Source: JACPSX01 sp035288405 [NCBI: bacterium] (GTDB lineage: Bacteria > JACPSX01). Taken from it: a DNA stretch of 28,814 nt. Location of the stretch: NCBI GenBank assembly GCA_035288405.1, contig DATEAK010000017.1, positions 1-28,814 on the forward strand, given 5' to 3'. Positions 22,740-28,686 of this stretch are shown here, one piece after another (within the stretch, counting starts at the first letter, position 1; the number at the start of each line of letters is the position of its first letter). Below the pieces are notes generated by a model, which was given only the letters and a program-made list of their open reading frames with translations, did not search any database and was not told the DNA's origin. Made by a program: the position numbers and the translations under genes.

Positions 22740-23429
22740 TCAACTACCAATAGCTGCGCTCAACAGCTCGAGTCTGTGTTCATCCAGAAGAACCGCTTTG
22801 CGTTTCTCGAACGCCAGAAGGCCATCCGTTTCCATCCGCAGAAGGTGGCGGGATGCGGCTTCTCGGGTAATGCCCACCATGTCCGCCAGGTCTACTTTTG
22901 TTAGATCAACCTCCACTACTTTTCCTGCTGCCCGGTGTTTCCCAAACTTCCTGCCCAGCTCGAGAAGAGACTTGGCCAGCGCCGCTTGGACACCACCATA
23001 CGCAACCTCAATGCGGTGATAGGCTAAGAAAGAAACGATTTCGGCAAGCTCTTCAAGAATGTTTTGGGCAGTGGGCCGGTGTCGGAACAAGGAGTTCAGG
23101 TCCGATTTTCGAATTGAGACTACTAGGCAGCGTTCCGCAGAGACTGCGTCATAGGGGTACTCATGTTCTTTTCGAGCAGATAGCGCAGCGGGTCCCAAAA
23201 TCTCGCCCGGTCCCAGAATAGCGACCAGTTGACGTTTACCCAGGCAAGAGGTTCTCAGCATCTTGGCCTTGCCCTGGCATAAGAAGTGTAAGGAATAGAT
23301 CGGAGCTCCTTCTTTGATGATGAGCTGGCCCTTTTCATATTCCAAGAAGAAAGCAATACGGTTGAACTCAGGGGAGCACTCCTTCCGAAAGTCCCGCAGA
23401 GAACAAATACACCTTTCGCACGGTAGCAT
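22740..23429 (-). CDS. Crp/Fnr-family transcription regulator with FNR-like cysteines
   Basis: A 229-residue protein with an N-terminal cyclic-nucleotide-binding-type beta-barrel (about 15-115), a dimerisation helix, and a C-terminal winged HTH (about 177-205, VGITREAASRHLLRM). The ATG at 23429 is preferred: GGGAGGG lies about 9 bases upstream, whereas an in-frame GTG nine bases earlier sits on top of that site. Cysteines 4, 7 and 9 (CERCIC), plus 18, cluster at the N-terminus. Cys101 aligns with Cys122 of E. coli FNR in the matching strand (ERCLVVSIRKSDL against VCEIPFETLDDL). A 4Fe-4S oxygen- or NO-sensing cluster is therefore plausible though spaced differently from FNR. The recognition helix REAASR combines the E-x-x-S-R of FNR with the R-E of CRP. 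It is convergent with the large cluster, and its upstream region is shared with the 24102 gene, so it may control either. Confidence 0.9.
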   Translation of the reverse strand: MLPCERCICSLRDFRKECSPEFNRIAFFLEYEKGQLIIKEGAPIYSLHFLCQGKAKMLRTSCLGKRQLVAILGPGEILGPAALSARKEHEYPYDAVSAERCLVVSIRKSDLNSLFRHRPTAQNILEELAEIVSFLAYHRIEVAYGGVQAALAKSLLELGRKFGKHRAAGKVVEVDLTKVDLADMVGITREAASRHLLRMETDGLLAFEKRKAVLLDEHRLELLSAAIGS

Positions 23430-23551
23430 GTGATCCACCCTCCCTTTGTGTCGGCCAACCCATCACGCATAGACGACCATGACGGGCTGGATATCGTTTT
23501 CTGACTGCAATTTCGCTCAAAAAATAGTGATAAGTGCTTGATACTGCGCAC

Positions 23552-23566
23552 GGTCGCCGGGCGACC
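23552..23566. promoter_or_regulatory. Perfect palindrome in the regulator leader
   Basis: GGTCGCC and GGCGACC flank a single central G, giving seven perfectly paired bases. Read on the plus strand it is followed by ATTTTCAT, a weak terminator-like tail. Read on the minus strand it lies in the presumed leader of the Crp/Fnr gene about 125 bases before its start. It may be an operator, a transcript hairpin, or chance in GC-rich DNA. Confidence 0.35.
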
Positions 23567-23898
23567 ATTTTCATGTTGCACAGGTGGACCGGAAGCCCAC
23601 GGGGAATGATCTGCAAATATGCGGGGTCCCCTCCCCTTAAGGGAGCAACTCCTGACCGTCTCCAAGCGGTCTCTTCCATAGCGAGTTGAAAAGGGTTAAG
23701 AGGTTGTTACATTCGATTACCAACGCATGATTGTCAAGCGTTTTTTTGACTTACGGTCCACCGGATAAACTTCTAGTATCCGCGTTGTCGGTCCTATCAG
23801 TCCGTTCCAATCGTAACGTCCTGGCTACGACTTGACTCCGCAGGCTACATTCTCCGGGACCGGCTCTCTCAGGAAAAAGTCGGTTCCATAGGAACAGG

Positions 23899-23923
23899 GT
23901 CAAGAAGGGTCAATGTCCTTGAC
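23899..23923. promoter_or_regulatory. Phased GTCAA/GTCAA/TTGAC motif cluster
   Basis: AGGGTCAA occurs twice exactly 10 bases apart, and TTGAC follows 5 bases after the second copy. One-turn spacing places the copies on one face of the DNA, as expected for a protein-binding array. A further GTCAA-N8-TTGAC pair is at 23733-23750. The arms point outward compared with the FNR consensus (TTGAT-N4-ATCAA), so binding by the neighbouring regulator is not assured. Confidence 0.3.
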
Positions 23924-24101
23924 GAACTCCAACGTCTATGCTATCTGATGTTTATATCATCTTGAATTCCTTTTCTCTGTGCAAAACCTTGGGCCGGAGG
24001 CTCCGCCGTGCCTGAGTTTTCCCTGGACGTTTCAAGTCCGAAAAGAGCTGTCTTGTTTGTTTACGCGGTCGGGTGGATCTGAGAAGGAGGGGGACTGAAC
24101 T

Positions 24102-24878
24102 ATGGGCGTATATGGATGGAAAGCGACGATCGGGATCATCGTTCCCCCGCGAACGAATGAAACCGTGATTCAGGAGGCGTTTCGCCTGGTCCCCGAGGGG
24201 GTCTCCTGGTGTTGGTCCGTGATGGGACTGCCGGAATTCGGCCAGATGGAATTCGATGAAGCATTGAGCCGCGCGAGTCTAGCCGCCCGGGAGCTTGCGG
24301 ATCGCAATGTGGATATCATTGTGTCGACCGGCATCCCGCTCGTCACTTCCAGAGGACCCGGATATCACGAGCGTCTGGAGAAGGAACTTTCTGCGGCGAT
24401 TGATCACAAAAAGCCGGTCACTACGGACATCCACTGTGTTTTGGGAGCGTTCAAGGCGCTTGAGTTGGATGACCTGGTGATCTCCTCCATCTATCAACGC
24501 TATATCCAGGACAACCTGATTCGGTACCTGGCACACTACGGCATTCGCACGCTTGCGGATGAAGGTTTGAGCTACGCCTTGGCTGACTGCTTGACCCGGC
24601 CCACGATGGAGACCTCCTATGAAGCTGCTTCGAGGGCGAGTCAGAAGGCCCCGCGGGCCAAGGGAATTTTCATTTCCTGTCCTCAGTGGCCGGTGGTCGG
24701 CAATGTCGAGCGGTTGGAGCGCAACACGGGGAAAAAGGTCGTGGCTCAGCTGGCCGCCATTTTGTGGGGATGCTTGAGTCAGATCGGAATCAAGGAATCG
24801 ATTTCCGGTTACGGCCAGCTCCTCCGCGACTGGCCCCAATGGACCGAGCCGGTACCGCAACAGGTTCGGGCCAGTTGA
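24102..24878 (+). CDS. Arylmalonate decarboxylase / maleate isomerase-like protein (Asp/Glu racemase superfamily)
   Basis: A 258-residue protein of the Asp/Glu racemase fold, preceded by AAGGAGGGGG. The start GIIVPPRTNE is typical of the arylmalonate decarboxylase (AMDase)/maleate cis-trans isomerase branch. Racemases and maleate isomerases use two cysteines. Here the first is absent: the segment VSTGIPL carries Gly77 where AMDase has Gly74. The second is present as Cys193 in IFISCPQWP, matching Cys188 of AMDase, and the C-terminal SGYGQLL matches its PGYGRLF. A single-cysteine, AMDase-type decarboxylation is thus the closest parallel, although the Thr-Ser after the Gly that help form the AMDase oxyanion hole are Ile-Pro here. 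It starts the second plus-strand group, behind the long regulatory region. Confidence 0.86.
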   Translation: MGVYGWKATIGIIVPPRTNETVIQEAFRLVPEGVSWCWSVMGLPEFGQMEFDEALSRASLAARELADRNVDIIVSTGIPLVTSRGPGYHERLEKELSAAIDHKKPVTTDIHCVLGAFKALELDDLVISSIYQRYIQDNLIRYLAHYGIRTLADEGLSYALADCLTRPTMETSYEAASRASQKAPRAKGIFISCPQWPVVGNVERLERNTGKKVVAQLAAILWGCLSQIGIKESISGYGQLLRDWPQWTEPVPQQVRAS

Positions 24879-24974
24879 AAATTCCTGGGTGGCGGACCCG
24901 GCTCGGCCGATTGATCGCAGGAGTACGATTCCAACTTTGGGTTACGTGCTTTGCGGTAAAAACTGCGACCTTGT

Positions 24975-25324
24975 GTGCTGAGTAAGTTGGTACAAATCCT
25001 TGGAATGCGCTGGCGATCGTCGATCCATGCGTCGGCCGGATCAATGATTGCGATTCTAAGCACGGTGAGTCCGCGCACCTGCCGGGAAGTCGCGGCCGGA
25101 GCGGGGAAGTGCTCCATCGAGGTAAACGATACTCCCATGGCGCAGGGAACCCTTTCAGCCGAGGAGGAGAACCTCCTTTTCATGGTTGACGGAGAAAGCC
25201 GGGTCGTCGAGCGTTGCCGGCCGGATTTCCCGTGCCCCTCTCCGCCCTGGTAAAGGAGCTGATCAAGTCTCTGACGCCACGCCACGGTAAGGCTCTCTTT
25301 GCGGAGGAATCAAACAATGGTTAG
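24975..25324 (+). pseudogene. Possible small frameshifted ORF before the M24 gene
   Basis: The 438 bases between the AMDase-like and M24 genes contain an open frame (24975-25253) with coding-like sequence such as TLSAEEENLLFMVDGESR. After about 25230 the frame degenerates to PDFPCPSPPW and stops. A frame +2 relative to it continues smoothly (VPLSALVKELIKSLTPRHGK) and ends in a TAG that overlaps the M24 start (ATGGTTAG), as a coupled upstream gene would. A one- or two-base indel in the C-rich stretch near 25235 would join the two. No family was recognised. It could be a real decayed gene, a sequencing indel, or a chance open frame. Confidence 0.3.
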
Positions 25325-26555
25325 GATGGCATCGAAGCTCACATTTGGGACGGCGGCGGCAGACTGGCAGGAACGGATCAACGTGATCCGGATGCGGGAA
25401 GAGAGGGCCGAGCGGGCCCGCAAGGTCATGCGGAAGCATGGCATCCCCGTGATCCTCGCCGCGCGCCCCGATAACACCCGCTATCTCACGAGCCTGCGGG
25501 GCCCCGAGTTCATGCCCCAGCTCTGGTATGCGCTGTTCTTTGCCGAGCATGACCCGGTGATCTTCGAGCACGCAGGATGGCACAGCCAGTTGCCTCGTGA
25601 AGTGCCCTGGATCAAACACTGGCGGGTGGCCCGTTCCTGGCTGGGGGGCGCTCCGGGAGCACAGGCCACGGCAAATGAAACGAAACAGTTTGCTGCCGAA
25701 GTCCGGCAGGAACTTCAGGAGAGAGGGCTCGCGGGCGAGAAACTGGGCTTCGTAGGCCTTGACGGCTTGGCTCGCCAGGCTCTGAGCGATGCCGGGATCA
25801 CCACGGTGGATGCGGGTCCTCTGATGCTGGAGGCCAGAGCCGTGAAGACCGTCGATGAGATCACCTGCATGAAGACCGTAGCCAACATCTGTGAGGCCGG
25901 CTGGTACAAAGCCTGGCAAACTCTGCGCCCGGGCATCCGTGATACGGAAATCTCGCCTGCCGTGGTGGCGACCATCTATGAGGCCGGGGCGGACGAATCT
26001 CCACCCATCACGTTCCACTCGGGCCCGACCTCGTTCGACCGAGGATTCAACCGCTCGGGGCGGCTCCTCCAGCACGGGGATCTGGCCTATACTCCGATGT
26101 GCGGAGTGACCTACTTGGGATACCGGAGCTGCACCTATCGTACATTTATCGTGGGGCGGAAGCCCAATGATCGGGAAAAAGACTGGTATAAGAGTCTTCT
26201 GCACCGGATCGACTCCGTGATCGACTGCATCAAGCCCGGCGCCACCACCGCCGATGCGGCCAAGCACTTTCCTCCGGCGACTTCCTGGGGGTACAAAGAG
26301 GAAGCCGAGGTGCTGACCATGGAAATCGGACACGGGATCGGCCTTTTCCAGTACGAGTATCCGATCATCAACCGCCAGTGGTCTCTGGAAAATCCCCAGG
26401 TGTTTGAAGCCGGGATGATCGTCGCAGTCGAGGGCCGGGAGGGAGATCATCGCATGGGCGGTGTGCGGCTGGAGAACATGCTCGTCGTTACGGAGAACGG
26501 AGCGGAGATCATCGATCATTTTCCCAGGGAGGAGATCCTGCAAGCTCCGCTTTAG
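25317..26555 (+). CDS. M24-family (creatinase/aminopeptidase fold) protein lacking two metal ligands
   Basis: A 412-residue protein with a creatinase-type N-terminal domain (about 20-165) and a pita-bread catalytic domain (about 175-405). The ATG at 25317 follows GGAGG by about 10 bases. Metallopeptidases of this family use Asp-Asp-His-Glu-Glu. His339 (GHGIGL), Glu372 (VEGREG) and Glu386 (LEN) are present, but the two Asp positions align with Pro260 (AYTPMCG) and Cys272 (YRSCTYRTF). The same pattern of lost metal ligands occurs in creatinase, which hydrolyses a C-N bond without metal. A creatinase-like or other non-peptidase C-N hydrolase, or a non-catalytic protein, is therefore more likely than proline dipeptidase. 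The substrate is unknown. It lies between the AMDase-like gene and a LivK-type receptor. Confidence 0.9.
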   Translation: MVRMASKLTFGTAAADWQERINVIRMREERAERARKVMRKHGIPVILAARPDNTRYLTSLRGPEFMPQLWYALFFAEHDPVIFEHAGWHSQLPREVPWIKHWRVARSWLGGAPGAQATANETKQFAAEVRQELQERGLAGEKLGFVGLDGLARQALSDAGITTVDAGPLMLEARAVKTVDEITCMKTVANICEAGWYKAWQTLRPGIRDTEISPAVVATIYEAGADESPPITFHSGPTSFDRGFNRSGRLLQHGDLAYTPMCGVTYLGYRSCTYRTFIVGRKPNDREKDWYKSLLHRIDSVIDCIKPGATTADAAKHFPPATSWGYKEEAEVLTMEIGHGIGLFQYEYPIINRQWSLENPQVFEAGMIVAVEGREGDHRMGGVRLENMLVVTENGAEIIDHFPREEILQAPL

Positions 26556-26642
26556 GGGTGTGTTCTGCAATGCCGCTCCCTGCGGAACCGCCTTGGGATA
26601 AGGAAAGTCAGCTTCTTCACATCGGAAGGAAAGGAGAGTCAC

Positions 26643-27872
26643 ATGAGGATCAGCGGGAATCCATTGAGCGCAGGAAGGCTGTGGAGTGCTGTGTTGGGCG
26701 CGGTTACCGTGGTTGTTCTAGCTCTTTTGCTGGCCTCCTCACCGGCTGGGGCCCAGACGGCCGGGCCGATCAAGATCGGCGTGCTCCATGACACGACAGG
26801 ACCCTTGACACCTCAGGGAACCGATCTCAATGAAGCGATCAGGCTCCACTTTAATGAGATCGGCAATGAGGTGGCGGGCCGCAAGATCGAGCTCACTTTT
26901 GAGGATACAGAGAGCAAGGCGGACGCGGGAATGACCAAAGCGAGAAAGCTGGTGGAAAGGGATAAAGTCAATTTTCTCATCGGCCCCGCCAACACCGCTG
27001 CCGCCTACGCGGTAAGGGATTACGTGGAGCGGATGAAAATGCCCACGGTCCTCACGCAGGCCACCGCGAAGGACCTGACTCAGGAGAGGGGGAGTCCCTA
27101 CATCTTTCGTACGAGTTTTGGCAGCGAACAGCTCCACCTTCCTGCGGCTTGGTACGCGATCAAGAAACTGGGCTACAAGCGGGCCATCGTGGTCGCGTTT
27201 GATATTGCGGCCGGCCGCGAGCAGGCCGGTGGGTTCATCAGGATGTTCAAGCAGCTGGGCGGGACGATCGTGAGCGAAGTGTATGCTCCGCTGGGTACGG
27301 CCGACTGGGCGCCTTACCTGGCCCGGGTAAAAACCGACCTGGACAAGGCGGATGTGGTGGAGACGATTCTATGGGGATCCGACGCGATCCGGTTTGTGAA
27401 AGGCTACACCGATTACGGGTTGAAGGGCGTGAAGCCTATACTGGCCCATGGATCCGTTACGGATGAGGCTTTCCTCCCCTCGGAGGGGGATTCTGCCTTG
27501 GGGATTATGAGCTACTTGTTTTACACCCCGAGCCAGGATACTCCGGAGAACCGGCGGTTCAGGGAGCTGATGCGGAAACAATACAACAAGGAGCCTACGA
27601 GCTATCACGATATGGGATACGTGACGGCAAAGGCAATCACGGAGACGCTCCGCAAGATAGACGGGAAAGTGGAGGATGTGCCTCGCTTCCTGGCGGAACT
27701 GCGGAAAGTCCGGTTTGAGTCTCCCCAGGGGCTGTTCCGCTTTGATGATAAGCAAAACGCCATCATCGACCTGCACATTCGCAAGGTGGATAAGGTCGAC
27801 GGAAAACTGGTCAATGTCTATCTGGAGAAGATCTCCGGTGTGGACCAGTTCTGGACTCCACCACAGCAGTAG
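26643..27872 (+). CDS. Branched-chain-amino-acid-type (LivK-like) ABC substrate-binding protein
   Basis: A 409-residue periplasmic binding protein of the Peripla_BP_6 family. The signal peptide ends at PAGA (residue 37). The mature start IKIGVLHDTTGPLTPQG and the segments DTESKADAGMTKARKLV, FLIGPANTAAAYAV and SYHDMGYVTAKAI are typical. Despite the family name, many members bind aromatic acids, amides or urea-like compounds. No LivH, LivM, LivG or LivF homologue occurs in the window, so its transporter is elsewhere or beyond the right edge, although the sequence immediately downstream is decayed. The ATG follows AAGGAGAG. The product is unrelated to SBP1-7. Confidence 0.93.
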   Translation: MRISGNPLSAGRLWSAVLGAVTVVVLALLLASSPAGAQTAGPIKIGVLHDTTGPLTPQGTDLNEAIRLHFNEIGNEVAGRKIELTFEDTESKADAGMTKARKLVERDKVNFLIGPANTAAAYAVRDYVERMKMPTVLTQATAKDLTQERGSPYIFRTSFGSEQLHLPAAWYAIKKLGYKRAIVVAFDIAAGREQAGGFIRMFKQLGGTIVSEVYAPLGTADWAPYLARVKTDLDKADVVETILWGSDAIRFVKGYTDYGLKGVKPILAHGSVTDEAFLPSEGDSALGIMSYLFYTPSQDTPENRRFRELMRKQYNKEPTSYHDMGYVTAKAITETLRKIDGKVEDVPRFLAELRKVRFESPQGLFRFDDKQNAIIDLHIRKVDKVDGKLVNVYLEKISGVDQFWTPPQQ

Positions 27873-27895
27873 CAGGCGACAAAACTCTCCGTTTA

Positions 27896-27980
27896 CCCTT
27901 CGACTATGCTCAGGGCGAACGGAGGAAGTCCTGAGATTGCTGACGATTTTCCGTTCGTGGTGAGCTTGTCGAACCACGAA
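27896..27980. repeat. REP-like double-hairpin intergenic element
   Basis: The left arm (27896-27923) contains CCCTTCGAC...GCTCAGGGCGAACGGA, where CCCT and AGGG pair. The right arm (27950-27980) contains TTCGTGGT and ACCACGAA around a GAGCTTGTCGA loop, forming an 8-base stem. The outer segments also pair with each other (TTCGAC...CGAACGGA against TCCGTTCG...GTCGAA). This layout, and the exact TTCGACAAGCTCA-type core, resemble dispersed repeats I recognise from many environmental genomes, whose spurious translations read RPEHSRR and RQAHHER. It lies 24 bases after the LivK-like stop and could stop or stabilise that transcript. Confidence 0.75.
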
Positions 27981-28043
27981 AAGGACTTTTTCCGCATCCT
28001 GATAGATGGAGAATTGACGGCCCGATGAGGAAGGAGACGCAAC

Positions 28044-28178
28044 CATGGTAACAAGGGGGGCATCAACCAGATTCACTTTATGGCCACCACGCCCATGCGG
28101 AATCCGGAGATCTGCATGCCCTCTCAGCATCTCTCGAATCGCGTGATCCAGAAGGGAGACGTTCTCATCACCGAGATC
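28044..28178 (+). pseudogene. Internal fragment of an M24-family peptidase gene
   Basis: Translation gives GGINQIHFMATTPM, then NPEICMPSQHLSNR and IQKGDVLITEI. This is the metal-site approach region of a Xaa-Pro-dipeptidase-like M24 subfamily (ATTPM-NP---PSQ-PSNR---GDV--TEIS). The homology stops abruptly after TEI, where the family continues with the S-YYGY metal-ligand segment, and the 5' part is also missing. It is a different subfamily from the intact M24 gene at 25317-26555. The rest of the frame reads antisense to the DUF433-like and DUF2442 segments and is not coding. Confidence 0.55.
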
Positions 28179-28232
28179 AGGATAGGCTGTGAGGATTTCA
28201 TCGCTGCTCATCCCGCTGGCAACGATCCGCGG
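28173..28232 (-). pseudogene. DUF433-like antitoxin fragment
   Basis: The minus-strand translation PRIVASGMSSDEILTAYPDL matches the conserved centre of DUF433 proteins (LAAGMS-EEIL--YP-L), which are antitoxin-like and often paired with DUF5615 toxins. The match starts just after an in-frame stop and ends exactly where the plus-strand M24 fragment begins. What follows in this frame is only the antisense of that fragment. It is therefore a remnant of about 20 codons. The assignment rests on a short motif. Confidence 0.4.
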
Positions 28233-28575
28233 CTAAGCCACGGCGGCTTTTTGGGCGAAGTGCTCTCGTTCCTGAACTGCTGCCTGTTGTTGGCCCTGCT
28301 TGCTTCCTATGTCGCACGTGGCTCATAAGCGGATACCGCTCCGGGTGATCTAACGAATCCACCGCAAGGTCGACATCAAGTGTCGGCCAGTACAAATGAT
28401 GGGGACTGGGAAACTCAATGTTGGTAAGCTCCCCGATCGAGGCGTCTCGGAACCACGGAAAATCCTTGAAGGACGCGAAAACCTCACGGCCTTGAACGAG
28501 AAGCCAGAACCCGTGAGGCGAGATGTTGGTGACTTCAACGGCTGAAATGTGTTTCCCATGCGACGCGGATTTCAT
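28198..28575 (-). CDS. DUF2442-domain protein
   Basis: A 125-residue product with the DUF2442 core at about residues 10-80: VTNISPHGFWLLVQGREVF, then FKDFPWFRDASIGEL, and SPHHLYWPTLDVDLAVDSL. These small proteins frequently sit beside toxin-antitoxin-like or DUF4160 genes; their function is not known. No clear ribosome site precedes the ATG. The C-terminal 40 residues are unlike the family and run into the DUF433-like remnant. An alternative frame over the same bases ends in VQEREHFAQKAAVA, so a frameshift near the end is possible. Confidence 0.7.
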   Translation of the reverse strand: MKSASHGKHISAVEVTNISPHGFWLLVQGREVFASFKDFPWFRDASIGELTNIEFPSPHHLYWPTLDVDLAVDSLDHPERYPLMSHVRHRKQAGPTTGSSSGTRALRPKSRRGLAADRCQRDEQR

Positions 28576-28623
28576 TTCAGTAGAAGCGATAGCCGCGGAT
28601 CTGCTGACAGGTTCATGGCTATG

Positions 28624-28686
28624 TTAGCAAACTCCCTCCCGGACCAACCAGGGCAAGGATCCTAACGTATCGCGGGGTACTACCAT
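28624..28686 (-). pseudogene. Truncated mazF-like toxin start
   Basis: An ATG overlaps the mazE stop (ATGGTAG), the usual translational coupling of mazE and mazF, and the product begins MVVPR. After about seven residues the similarity to MazF fails, and the frame stops after 20 codons. The toxin gene appears to have been deleted or disrupted, leaving only its start. The identification rests mainly on position and the first residues. Confidence 0.45.

Larger units (their letters stand above)
23430..24101. other. 672-base gene-free intergenic region between divergent genes
   Basis: No convincing ORF exists here; the open frames lack ribosome sites and family resemblance. The region is less GC-rich than the genes and contains a T-run near 23741. 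It holds a perfect 7-base-arm palindrome (23552-23566), six copies of TTGAC or its complement (23733, 23746, 23832, 23899, 23909, 23919), and an imperfect dyad TGAT-N6-ATCA at 23946-23959. On the minus strand TTGACA at 23737-23732 matches a sigma-70 -35 box, but no good -10 box lies at the right distance. On the plus strand TTGACG at 23919 with TATCTG 17 bases on is a weak promoter candidate for the 24102 gene. Confidence 0.6.

Noticed and set aside
22594-23019. 141-codon plus-strand open frame after SBP7
   Set aside because: It overlaps the Crp/Fnr gene in antisense and has Arg/Ser-rich shadow composition.
23368-23679. 103-codon minus-strand open frame in the regulator leader
   Set aside because: It has no ribosome site and no recognisable domain, and it overlaps the preferred regulator start. 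A leader peptide cannot be excluded but is not supported.
25263-26642. 459-codon open frame on the minus strand
   Set aside because: It is fully antisense to the M24 gene, whose domains are recognisable. The reverse translation has low-complexity Pro/His/Arg-rich sequence, no ribosome site and no family resemblance.
27873-28043. CRISPR-like repeats near the LivK-like gene
   Set aside because: There is only one pair of inverted arms and no regularly spaced direct repeats; the structure fits a REP-like hairpin.
27369-28211. 280-codon minus-strand open frame
   Set aside because: It runs through the antisense of the LivK-like gene and the REP-like element (giving RPEHSRR and RQAHHER strings). 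Only its first 13 codons, the DUF433-like piece, are meaningful.
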